From: Corynebacterium jeikeium
Lineage (GTDB): Bacteria; Actinomycetota; Actinomycetes; Mycobacteriales; Mycobacteriaceae
Length of the DNA: 64,000 nucleotides
Reading direction: 5' to 3'
Assembly: GCF_000738175.1 (NCBI RefSeq)
Contig: NZ_JFCH01000011.1
Location: 147,670-211,669, forward strand
The translations under genes and the position numbers were made by a program. Below the pieces are notes generated by a model. It saw only the letters and a program-made list of their open reading frames with translations. It had not been told where the DNA came from and searched no databases. This document shows, one piece after another, positions 38,042-48,400 of the stretch (positions are counted from its first letter, which is position 1; each line of letters opens with the position of its first letter).

Positions 38042-39105
38042 ATCGCCAGCTCCGAGTCATTCGAGGTCGGTGAGCTCTTCTTACGTCGTACCGCCAGAAT
38101 CATCACTGGGGCACCGACAATAGCTAGGACAATGGACATTTCCAGCTCGTTAGGTTGCAGGACGAAGCGGCCCACAATATCGGCTAGCAGTACAGCCGCG
38201 CCGCCGAGGATGGCAGTTGGTAGCAAGAGACGGGTAAGCGCCGGGCCAGTGAACGGACGCAGTAGGTGTGGCACGGCGAAGCCCACGAAGGTCACAAGCC
38301 CCACGGTGGCAGTCGCAGAACCGGCGAGGATGATCACCGCTGCGGCAGCCAACAAGCGGGTTCTCGTGGGCGAGCTGCCAAGGGAACGGGCGGAGTCCTC
38401 GCCCATCGCAAGTAGATCCAGCGGGCGTGCTGCAAGCGCACCACATAGCGCACCTAGTACTAGACCTAAAGCAGCTAAGGCTACGTCTTCCATACCCCGC
38501 CCAGCCGTGGAGCCGACGGTCCAGCGGCGGAGCCCTTCCAGGGTGTCGGAAGAATAGAGGCTCAGCATGTTCGTGGCCGCTTGCAGGGCAAAGGTAACTC
38601 CCACGCCCACGAGTACCAGAGTTAGCGGGTTACGCGATACGCGGGAAATCAATAACACGATTAGAGCGGCGACGGCAGCTCCGACGAGCCCCACAAGTGT
38701 CCGCTCCCCGACCGTCGTTGCCCAACCCAAGGTCAGTGCCGCGGCGACTGCGAAACTCGCTCCAGCGTTCACGCCGATAATGCCGGGATCTGCCAAGGGG
38801 TTGCGGGTCCAGCTCTGAGCAATGGCGCCCGCCATAGCCAGGGCCGCACCTGTGATCACTGCTAAGAGCGTGCGCGGAACGCGCAGGTCCCAAATGATGC
38901 CGGACTGTTCAGCATTAATGCCGGACTGCGCGGACGGGTGCGGACCATGCATGAGGATGCTGGTCACCTCGCCAATGGAAAGGTCTTTGGAACCCAAGTA
39001 CAGGGAGGCAACCAGCAGCAATGCCAAACCAACGAGTGCGGCCGAAGTAAGCAAACGCCGGGAAAGCACCAAAGAATGTCGAGTTCTTGACGCAGACACT
39101 TTCAA
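38038..39105 (-). CDS. Fe-siderophore ABC transporter permease (FecCD family, importer 1)
   Basis: 355 residues. Family marks: DLRVPRTLLAVITGAALAMA, QSWTRNPLADPGIIGVNAGA and GLVTFVGFAVPHLLRPFTGP. The gene abuts the binding-protein stop (39106). Partner of the second permease for a two-subunit channel. Confidence 0.94.
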   Translation of the reverse strand: MKVSASRTRHSLVLSRRLLTSAALVGLALLLVASLYLGSKDLSIGEVTSILMHGPHPSAQSGINAEQSGIIWDLRVPRTLLAVITGAALAMAGAIAQSWTRNPLADPGIIGVNAGASFAVAAALTLGWATTVGERTLVGLVGAAVAALIVLLISRVSRNPLTLVLVGVGVTFALQAATNMLSLYSSDTLEGLRRWTVGSTAGRGMEDVALAALGLVLGALCGALAARPLDLLAMGEDSARSLGSSPTRTRLLAAAAVIILAGSATATVGLVTFVGFAVPHLLRPFTGPALTRLLLPTAILGGAAVLLADIVGRFVLQPNELEMSIVLAIVGAPVMILAVRRKKSSPTSNDSELAI

Positions 39106-40062
39106 CTAGATTGCGTCAGAGAACTTGTCTACTGCCCAGGGGATGGTCAATGGGTTCGGCATACTCATTGCATTGCCCACGTTTTCGTCCATCCAGCGGA
39201 CCTTGCCTTCGCGAACAACGTCCAGCTTGCTGAATGTTGGATCCTTCTTCAAGGTATCGGCGGCACCCTGGTAATCAAGGACGAAGAGGTAATCGACGTT
39301 GTTGAGGTCGCTGTAGTTCTCAGGTGCGATGTCACGGTAGAACTCGCCGCCGTCGCCTTCGAGCTCCTTCGGGATCTCGAAGCCCAGACTTTCGATGAAC
39401 TGCCCTCGGCCGTCACCGGAGGTGTACAGGCCGATCTTTCCCTGATAAGGCATGACGATAGCCGCACGCTTGCCCTTGAGTTCAGGATGCTGCTTTTGGA
39501 AATCATCGAAGGCCTTCTGCGTTTCTTCGACAAGCTTGTCGCCTTCTTCTTGCTTGTCTACAGCGCCGGCGATCTGGTTGACCTGATCCCGCCAAGGGAT
39601 CTGCCAGTCCGTCGCACCGTCTGGCTTCACGGTGGTAGGGGCAATGTCATTGAGCGCCTTCTTCGCCTGCGCGTCTACGGCAGAGTTCACCGCAATGATC
39701 TTGTCCGGATCAGCGGCGGAGATCTTCTCCAGGATTTCAGCAGTGAATCCGCTGGCAGTACCGTAGACCACCTCAGGTTTGTTTTCGCCGAGCTTTTCGG
39801 TAGCCCATGGGCCGACGCCAGACGCATCAACATCACCCTCAGCACCCCAGGGCGCTACGAGGACTGGTTGGATGCCTAGAGCGAGCAAGGTATCGCTGTC
39901 TCCCAGGCCAACTGCGGCGATGCGCTCGTCCCCGGTGCCCTCATTTTTTGACGCCGCCGCGTCATCGCCTCGGGAGCAACCAGACAGAACAAGAGTGGAT
40001 GCTGCCAAGACAGCGGCGGTCTTCAGCGCCGCTCGACGGGTCAGCGAATTGTTTCGAAACAT
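39106..40062 (-). CDS. Iron-siderophore binding lipoprotein, probable Tat substrate (importer 1)
   Basis: 318 residues. The leader LTRRAALKTAAVLAASTLVLSGC has both a twin-arginine motif (TRRAALK) and a lipobox (LSGC), so it is probably exported folded by Tat and lipid-anchored. The mature part is a periplasmic-binding-protein-2 domain (RIAAVGLGDSDTLLALGIQP, NVDYLFVLDYQG). The first mature residues (AAASKNEG) are encoded by a degenerate copy of the dispersed motif at about 39945-39957. First gene of the importer 1 operon, behind a DtxR-type box and a 5' hairpin. Confidence 0.93.
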   Translation of the reverse strand: MFRNNSLTRRAALKTAAVLAASTLVLSGCSRGDDAAASKNEGTGDERIAAVGLGDSDTLLALGIQPVLVAPWGAEGDVDASGVGPWATEKLGENKPEVVYGTASGFTAEILEKISAADPDKIIAVNSAVDAQAKKALNDIAPTTVKPDGATDWQIPWRDQVNQIAGAVDKQEEGDKLVEETQKAFDDFQKQHPELKGKRAAIVMPYQGKIGLYTSGDGRGQFIESLGFEIPKELEGDGGEFYRDIAPENYSDLNNVDYLFVLDYQGAADTLKKDPTFSKLDVVREGKVRWMDENVGNAMSMPNPLTIPWAVDKFSDAI

Positions 40063-40107
40063 GTGAAAGCCTAACGTGTAAGGAACTCTTTGAGGCGCTG
40101 TAGAGTG

Positions 40108-40148
40108 CCCGTAGCCCTGAGGGACTGATGGCCTCTTTCGGCTACGGG
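40108..40148 (-). promoter_or_regulatory. Hairpin in the 5' leader of importer 1
   Basis: Perfect 9 bp stem CCCGTAGCC/GGCTACGGG with a 23 nt loop between the DtxR box and the binding-protein ATG (about 45 nt upstream of the start). It lacks a T-run, so it is a leader structure or stability element rather than a plain terminator. Confidence 0.5.
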
Positions 40149-40174
40149 GGACTCAGCAATCGCGCCTATCTTAC

Positions 40175-40193
40175 ACAGGTTAGGCTAACCACA
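40175..40193. promoter_or_regulatory. DtxR-type iron box of importer 1
   Basis: ACAGGTTAGGCTAACCACA matches the DtxR consensus at 15 of 19 positions, with a perfect GGTTAGGCTAACC core. A second weaker site (TTAACTTAGGGTAGCATGT on the minus strand) overlaps 40196-40214. Confidence 0.85.
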
Positions 40194-40344
40194 CAACATG
40201 CTACCCTAAGTTAATTATTTTGGGGGATGTGTGGCCGCCGATATGGAGGCAGCTCAGCCGCTAGGGGCCAGCCGACAGGGGGCACTTTAGAAACGGTTTA
40301 GCAAACCACCAAACGTCCGCCGCTCCTCCACACGCTTCGCCCGA

Positions 40345-40391
40345 GACAAATGTCCTGAGGTTCGCCCGACCACCGGCAGTTACCTACCTCC
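40345..40391 (+). repeat. Left copy of a direct repeat flanking the siderophore locus
   Basis: GACAAATGTCCT (40345-40356) and CCGGCAGTTACCTACCTCC (40373-40391), 16 bp apart. Both blocks recur exactly and in the same orientation at 62839-62895, there 26 bp apart. The second block covers the stop codon of the reductase-methyltransferase gene. Confidence 0.7.
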
Positions 40392-42443
40392 CCTCCCCAC
40401 CTCGAACAGCTGGGCACTCCACCCCACCGCCTGCTGCGAACGCGCTACCGCACCCACGGCAGCCAGGTGCTTCGCAATCACACGGGCCGTGGGCAGCTGC
40501 GATCCATACAGAACGAGGCGTGATAAATCTTCCTCGTAGTCATGATCCTCGGCCCCGCTTTCCTGCAACACTGGGGTCACCAGGAACAGCTGCGCCCCAA
40601 AACGTAGTACGGCAGCTACCAGCTGTTGCAGCTCTATAGCTGGCCAACGCCGCCACGGATCAACCAACACCACAGCATCTACCTGCTCACACAAAGTAGC
40701 CACTGTGCCAGCCCAATCCGCCCGGCGCACATCCTCACCGCTACGCCCAACCGTTGGAGCGTGCAGTGCACTATAGCGAGCACGATCCCGGCGGCGTGGA
40801 GCAATATCGCGCAGCATAACCTCCTCTGCGCTGGCCCCAGGCTCCGTCATCGCTGCAGTTGTTGCGCCTACTGAAATCCTTGCGTCATCTTCTGCCTCCG
40901 AAAACGACCCCAACACCACGGCGTTGGCCTGCGGTATCTTACGTAGAATCTCATCCGCATACACCGCCGCGGCCGGACCTCCCACCGCGCACCGAAGCGA
41001 GCCAGCATCCTGTCGCGCTAGTAGCTTGCTGCTCAGAATCTCCGCTGCGGCCGGGGCCGACCACTGAGCGCTGGAGGCCGCCTGTTCGTGTTCCTCCACG
41101 GCCAGTTGTGGCTGGGTTTGCACAATGTAGTCCCAGCGGTGCTCGCCCGTATCAGCCGGATTCTGCAGTGCCTGCCCTAGCTGGCCAAGTGCTGCGGTCT
41201 TGGCGGCTGCCGGCCCGGCAATCCAATCCCTTACTGGAGAATCCGGGTTTGCTAACTCGCTGCCCAGCGCAGTGAGGCCGATTCGAACCGCCCGTTGGTC
41301 CGCCACATCCTCCGCTGAGCTATCCAGTGCTGCATCCGCCGACAAAGTCACTAACCCCACTGCCTCCAAGTAACGCGCAATCCGGAGAGCCAGCTCCTGC
41401 TGCAGGCCAGTTGCTGCGGCCAGTTGATCCACTCGATCCGCGCCCTCATCAATCAGGCCAAAAATCCCCAACCCTACGGCTTGGCGCACCAGAATCGCCG
41501 ACCCCATTTCGGTGAGTTCATGCAGCTCAATCACCGCATTACGGTGGCTCGTCACGGCCCCTGTCTCCGCCCCCTCACTGTCGCCCTGCGTAGCCGTCGC
41601 CCCTGCTTCCGATTGTGCCGGTGCCATTGCGCGCCAGTACCCCGTAATCTCCACGTTTTCCCGCGGAATCCCCAGAGCTCGAACCCAGCGTCGGATCGCC
41701 TTCAATCGCCCGGCCTCTCCCGCAGCCCATACATAGGGCATCGCGGCGGGCTCGGCCGCCCACTCTGGGTGTTCTCCGTACAACTCGGTAGCTTTCGCCA
41801 CGAAGTCCCCGCCCTCGTCTCGCACCTGCCAGTGAATGTCCACCTGTGCTTCGAACTCCAGTCGCTGGACATGTGCCCGCGTGGCAACCTCAATAATCGC
41901 CACTGCCCTATACCCGGCGGGCAAAGACTCTATACAGCGAGCAATCGCCGGCAGCGCCGTCTCGTCGCCCACCATCAGTAGCCACGGAGTGTGGGTGGGC
42001 AGCGCTGCGCAAGACTTCGGCCCTGCGATATACAGGGGATCTCCCGGTCGAGCTCGTGCGGACCAGTCCTCGGCCAGGCCTTGGCCATGCCGCGCGAAGT
42101 CTACGACGAGGCGGCCCTGGGAGGCGTCGAATGAACGGACGGTATATGTCCGAAACAGATCTTTGACCTCCTCTTGCCATAGCACCGTCGCGTCCTCCCG
42201 TGTGATGGGGTGAGGGCGCTCCCCGGTGGCCGGGTCTGGGAAGATGATGCGGATATCGTCGTCGAAACCATCGCTGACTAGCGGTGGTGCGTCTACGCCG
42301 AACGCACTATGGGCGCGTAGTTGTTCGCCCGTCAGAGTAATGCGACGCATCCCTGGTGTGATGTCCTCGATGTCATCGACCTGCAGTTCGCGGATCGTAA
42401 TGGGGTAGATTTCCCTGTCTCGGCTATTCCTCGCCATGGTCAT
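40380..42443 (-). CDS. Siderophore-interacting reductase fused to a methyltransferase-like domain
   Basis: 687 residues. Residues 1-275 are a complete siderophore-interacting flavin reductase (MRRITLTGEQLRAHSAFGVD, FRTYTVRSFDASQGRLVVDF, MPYVWAAGEAGRLKAIRRWV). After a 25-residue linker, residues 300-687 resemble plant-type O-methyltransferases: a winged-helix dimerisation domain (GLFGLIDEG-type: LGIFGLIDEGADRVDQLAAA, ARYLEAVGLVTLSADA) and then a Rossmann-like part. The SAM loop, normally DVGGGxG, reads RCAVGGPAAAVYADEIL, so SAM binding is doubtful. It follows the NRPS by 51 bp in the same operon. It could reduce the ferric siderophore, modify it, or use the second domain only for binding. Confidence 0.85.
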   Translation of the reverse strand: MTMARNSRDREIYPITIRELQVDDIEDITPGMRRITLTGEQLRAHSAFGVDAPPLVSDGFDDDIRIIFPDPATGERPHPITREDATVLWQEEVKDLFRTYTVRSFDASQGRLVVDFARHGQGLAEDWSARARPGDPLYIAGPKSCAALPTHTPWLLMVGDETALPAIARCIESLPAGYRAVAIIEVATRAHVQRLEFEAQVDIHWQVRDEGGDFVAKATELYGEHPEWAAEPAAMPYVWAAGEAGRLKAIRRWVRALGIPRENVEITGYWRAMAPAQSEAGATATQGDSEGAETGAVTSHRNAVIELHELTEMGSAILVRQAVGLGIFGLIDEGADRVDQLAAATGLQQELALRIARYLEAVGLVTLSADAALDSSAEDVADQRAVRIGLTALGSELANPDSPVRDWIAGPAAAKTAALGQLGQALQNPADTGEHRWDYIVQTQPQLAVEEHEQAASSAQWSAPAAAEILSSKLLARQDAGSLRCAVGGPAAAVYADEILRKIPQANAVVLGSFSEAEDDARISVGATTAAMTEPGASAEEVMLRDIAPRRRDRARYSALHAPTVGRSGEDVRRADWAGTVATLCEQVDAVVLVDPWRRWPAIELQQLVAAVLRFGAQLFLVTPVLQESGAEDHDYEEDLSRLVLYGSQLPTARVIAKHLAAVGAVARSQQAVGWSAQLFEVGRGGR

Positions 42444-42494
42444 TCCTTTCTCGTTTCTGGGTTGGCGGTGTGCGGTGAGTCGGTGTGTAGCGGG

Positions 42495-45400
42495 TCAGTG
42501 CGCAGGGTCGGCATGCGCAGGGTCGATACCTGTCGCCTCGGGTGCTGGCCGGTCAGCCGAACTCTTGTCCAGCAGCCGCGGTGCCCATTGCTGGAAAACG
42601 TTCTTCCAGCCATCGGCTTTCACCAGCTGCGCGTGCGTAAGTTCAAGCTCGCTCACCCGCACCGGATACGCCCCCGGACGGCGCCTCCACGCAGCAGCCG
42701 GATCCCACTGCCCGTGTGCCACATCACTGTTGTTTTGCGTTGCCACCACTAGCTCGACCCGGCCTTCGTAGCTGGTGGGTGCTGCTGTGTGCAGCATCTG
42801 CATGCAGAAACGGATGTTGCTTTCTATATCGACGCCCACAGTGCCCAATTCGTGTGACATCCCATCGGCACGCGCAATTGCCCGAACGTCGTAGTCACCA
42901 AAGGCTGTCCTGCCATCGGGCGTGCCCGGCGGCCAGGAATGCGTACCGGAGCTGGGGCTGCTGCCGCTGGGGTAGGCGTCAAGAATTCCTAAGAACCGCA
43001 CCTCATAGCCCCGGCGCTGCAACGCGGCAGCGATGTTTTCAGCCACCACGCCACCGAAGGAGTAGCCCACCAACGTGAAGGGTCCTTCTTGTTGCTCGGC
43101 CAGGATCTGTTCGGTGTAGAGCTCCGCTAGCTCGGCCAGTGTTTCCACCTGGGGTAGCGGGGACGGTAGTTCGATCAGGCGGGCGTCGAACTCAGTGTCC
43201 GCCAGAAGGCTGGCCAGCGGGGCGAAGGCCAAGCCATGTCCGCCGATCGTATGGAGGCACCACACCGGGCGGCGTTGCGAATGCTCGGCAGTCTGTAAGC
43301 GCTGGGATTGCTGCGGCTTCGGCGGCTGCTTAGCCTTCATAGCTCCACCAGTGCCCTGCCCCAGCCGTTCCGCGATGGCTGCCGGAGTACCAGCATCCAC
43401 AATGTCCTGGATCTTCAACTGCATGCCCTGCTTGCGCAGCACACCCATCAAACGCATGGCCAGCAGGGAGTCACCACCGGAGGTGAAGAAGTTCTCTTCG
43501 GGGCCGATCGGGTTGCCTAGCAAGCTCTCCATGGCGGCCTGCACCTGGGCGCATACGGGGTTGTCCTCAGAAAGCTCCCGGTTACCGGTATTGCACGTAT
43601 CCGCTTCCTCTACTTCGCTGTGCCCATCTACTTCTATTTGCCCGTCCGCTGGCTCCTCAAACTCGCCGCGCTCCGGAAGCAACTCCACCAACCGGAGATC
43701 CCTACCGGTGGCGGCGTCGCACAGTGCATTGAGGAATGTGCCGAACCACCTCGCGGCGGCGTCAGGAAGAATGCGTTCCACCACATCCGGACGGTGCACC
43801 AGCGTAATTTCCAAAACGTCCCCGGGCGGGCACACGACAGTCAGCGGGTAATGCGTGCGACCGCTGGTGCGCAGCCCCTGGATGCGCAGGCACGACTCGG
43901 AGGTCTCCACTGTGTGTGGACCGCTCGGTGCACCGAAGTGTGCGTGATGGTCGTACACCACCGCGGTGTCGAACAACGGTGCACTTCCCACCAGGGTCTC
44001 GATCTCCTGTAGCGGCGTGGTCTGGTTCTCGCTGATCAGCGCCATGGTATCTGCCACCTGTCGCACGGTATGGCGCAGCGTGTGCCCCGGTTCGAGTTGT
44101 ACGTGCAACGGGAGTGTGGTGATGAACATGCCCACCGCACTAGCCATTCGCGGCTGCTCCGCGGACCGGCCGGAAAGAGTCACCCCCGTAGTCACTCGGC
44201 GCCCACCATGCAGCGCAGCCAGCGTGAGCAACCACGCGGTTTGTACCAGCACACTGGGTGTGGTCCCTAGGCTCGCCGCGGCCGTTGTCACCCGCCCGTC
44301 TGTGTCGCGGTGCAGTACGTGCGGCACCTCTGGGGCTTCTGTTGTGCTCTTTTTACTTGACGCCACCGGCCGCAAGCCCGCAATCACACCTCCGTGCTCG
44401 CCTGTGCGACTGGCCTCATGGGGCTGATCGGTGCCGGTGAAAATCTGTTGCCAGGCGCGGTGTTCCCGCTCCAGTTGTTCGACGCTGCGTTGGCACAGGC
44501 TTCGAGCAAATTCCGCGAAGGAGGGCGCGGGGTCCAGATCCTCGCCGCTTAGCAGTCGCTGCAAATCCTGCAGCATCACGGCGGTGGACCAGCCATCGGT
44601 GAGGATGTGATGGCTGCCCAGCACAAGTGTGGCAGGGCGGTTGGTTTCTAGTCGGTTACTCTCTGGCAACAGCACCAGGTCTGCGGTGACTAGCGGGCCG
44701 GATTCCAGGTCCACGGCGCGGTGGCCGCGCAACTCCCGCAGATGTTCCACGAACGCATGAGCTGCAGCCGGTGAGAAGTCTCTGCAGTCGTGGATTGTCC
44801 AGGGCAGATCGAGCCGCTCCGGAATCAGCATCAGCGGGAGGTCGCTGCAATCGAACACGGCGCGCAGTGCTGCGTGGCGGCGCAGAATTGCCCGCATCGA
44901 CTGGTGGATAAGCTCTGGGGAAGCCACACCAGTAAGGTCCACGGCGGCGGCAATGACGTAGCGGTCGGTTCCGGCCAATCCGTGGAACAGCAGCCCCTGC
45001 TGGGAGGCAGTAGCCGGGACAATGTCTTCCAGGGGACCGTGGGCGGCTTCCAGGGAGCGCAGATGAGCAACGCTGAGGGTCGGTGTGGGCTGGTTGGTTG
45101 AGCTGTGGCCTAGCCGAGGGTTCGTCGGCTGTGTATCGAATGCCCGGTAGTCGCTAGGCAGTGCTTGGCGCAGTACCAATCGATCCGCGACCAGCAGGTC
45201 CCGCGCCGCACGCTGTAGCTGTTCGTGCAGTTTCTCCAGCACGGTCGGGGATGCATCCCTGAGTGCTGCCAGGTCCGCCACGTATTCCACGTCTGCGCCG
45301 TCCGAGGTGAGGAAGACATTTATCGTCAGAGCCTCCGTCATCCGCCGGTCGTCGGATTCCAACACGCCGAAGCTCTCCTCCGGCTGTGCATCCAGAACAT

Positions 45401-48400
45401 TAATCACCACACGACGGTTTGGAGGGCACGAAGCTGGATCCCACGGCTGAGCCTGCGACTCGGCCTCGCGCCCAGCGCGAACCCACGCTGCCATAAACCT
45501 CGGAGAATTGGCGGATGAATGAACGGAGGCACCGTCAGCCCTCACAGAGAAAGCCCAACGCTCCTCCGTAGTGAACCAACCGATCAGCTCCATGCAATCC
45601 ACCGCGCTACCGGTGCTGCCATAGTCACCAGAACGAGTGGCACCGGTGCCGCCATCGCGGCCGTGCCCTTCCACCACCAGCTGAAGCTCGGTCAAACCTA
45701 CGGCCTGTAGCGCTTGCGCTAACAATGACACCACCACGACCTGTCGGTCTGTTCGAAAACGCTGCGCCAGCTCGGAACTCATCGCCGCAGCGTCCGGCAT
45801 CGCAATATGTCGCCACATCATCGTGGCCTGCCCCCGTGGGCATAGCAGTTTCTCCGGCAACTCCGGCAAGACCGACAGCTCCGCCGATCCCGGTGGCACG
45901 TTCTGCACGGCCTGGTGCTCCACGGCACGCTGCATCCCGTGGGCGCGCAGGAGGCCGGTGAGTGCGGGAAGCTTCACGTTGGCGTCAATTAATACAGCAT
46001 TCCACTCGCGCTGCAGGTTCGGCCAGGACAGCGCATCGATCGCCAGGTGGTGCACCATCACCAGCGCGCCTTCCGCACACAGCCCCACCTGCCACATCAC
46101 TCCTCTATCGGGGGCTATGCGGGCGGCCAGCTGTTCCACCGGATCTGGGCCGTCCGGCGCAAGCTCCACCACAATCTCCGTGGCACTGGCCAGTGGCACA
46201 CGCGGGATCAGCTGCACTACGTTGTCCCAGTCCAGCAACATCCGCAGGCTCGCGTGCCGGCGCTGAAGCACCTCCACCGCGCGCAGTACATCGGCTTGGC
46301 CACACCCGGGTGGCACATCTAGCCACCGGTACATCACGTGGCGACGCATCGCTTGCACGGTGGGAGCAGCTGCAATCTGCGTGCGCGCCACCGGACTCCA
46401 CGGCAATACACCCCAATCCAGCCATTGGTCGTCCCCATTATTGGAGCCCTCATTACTCTTATCGCCCAGGTCTTCACCAGAACTAAGGAAGGTCGGGCGC
46501 GCAGCCTGCGAAACCTGGGGAGCCTGCGGATTCTGCGGAGGACGGAAGTCTAATGGGATCTGCGCTAACGCAATGCCGCCCATTAGGTCCTTCGGCTGCA
46601 ACAGCAGCCCCTGCTGACGTGCGCGAGAGGCCACATGAAGAGCAGCAATACTCTCCCCTCCCAAACTGATGAAGTCCTGATCAGGATCAGTCTGCTGCGG
46701 CGGTAGATGGAGAACATCACACACCGTGCGATGCAGCAGGAGGTGGGCAGGGTCGAGCGGCGCAAGCGGGTCGTTTTTACCGCTTGTAGTTGCGTTACCT
46801 GCGCTAGAGACCTCCACGGGTTCGGTCGCCTCGGGAGCTGCGGTATCCTCCTTCGCACCAGCGGTCGGCGGCTGCAGTCCGTATCCGGCGATGGCCTCCC
46901 GGTCGATCTTGCCGGAGGTGGTGGTGGGCAGCGCTCGCACTGGATGGATGCGCCGGGGGATCGCCGCGGCGGGTAAAGCAGCTTGCAACTGGTGCCGGAT
47001 AGCGGTCAGATCTGAAGCGTCCATGGGCCAATCCCCTACCACCGCAGCAACCAACACAGTGGCCTGCCCACTGCGATTCAGTGGTGCCACGGCGCAGTGC
47101 CGCACGCCGTTCACGCTGGCTAGTACAGCTTCCACTTCGGCCAGCTCCACGCGCTGCCCATTGATCTCGACTTGCTCATCGGCACGCCCCAGAAACTGGT
47201 AGCCCCGCCCAGGAATCCATCGTGCCCGATCCCCGGTGCGGTAAATGCGCTCCGGAGCCCGACGCGGGTCGATGCGAACGTCCTCCTTGAACGCCGCATC
47301 GGTGGCCTCCGGAAGGCCACGGTAGCCGAGTGCCAGCTGTGGACCGGCTAGAACCAGTTCGCCTACTTCTTGGTCTCCTACCAGCTGCAGGGCGTTATCC
47401 ACCAGGTAGGCACGCATACCGGCAACGGGCCGCCCCAGGTGTGCCACGCCCGGCTCCACTCGGGCCAAAAGGGCATCTACAGTGCTTTCGGTGGGGCCAT
47501 AGGCATTGACGACCTCCAGGCCGGTGGCCGCCAGGTGATCCCACAGCTCAGCGGGCAGCTCTTCGCCACCCAAAACCACTAACTGCAGGCTCGGTACTTT
47601 CTCCAATAACTGCGCGGCCAACAACGCCTTCATCATGGAGGGAGTCGTATCCACCACATTGATCTGCTGTGTAGCGAAGTGTTCCACCAGCTTGTCTGCA
47701 TCCCCAGTGGCCTGTTCTGGGTAGAGGTGCACGTCGTGGCCCGCCAGCAGCCACAGCAACTGGTCGAATGCTGCATCGAAACTGAAAGACGCCGTATGCG
47801 CCACCACCGCGTGCGGCCTGTCGTACAATCCGCTGCGGTGTTGGGCAAACAGAGAGCTAATGGCACGGCGGGGAACCTCCACGCCCTTGGGCTTGCCGGT
47901 GGATCCAGAAGTATAGATCAGGTAGGCCAATTGCTCCGGGTCTGGACAGGCTGCCGATTCCGCGGACCGTTCTACGGCGTTCTCCTCCGAGGTGGTACTG
48001 CCCAAGGCTAGGGCGTAGCGGATGGCCGCCGCATCCACACTAGCTACCGGTTCAGCGTTCGCATGGATTTGCTCACGGCGCTGGGCAGGACTGGTGGGAT
48101 CGATATAGACGAAGGGCACACCCGCGGCGAAAGCGGCTAGCACAGCAAGGGCCAATTCGCGCCCCCGCTCCATCTCGAGAGCGAGCACTGGTCGCGCCCT
48201 ATCTTGCTCGGTGACTTGTTCCGCCTGGCGCCACCTGTCGCTTCCCAGAACCTCACGGCGAAAGTAACTAGCCAGGCGATGTACTGCAGCGTGGAGATCC
48301 TTGCTGTTCAGCACTGCAGCGCCCAGTATCTCGCGATCCAACATCTCAGTTCCGGGCTCGGTATCCCAGCCATCGGCAGTGTGAACCACCAGATGTGCCT

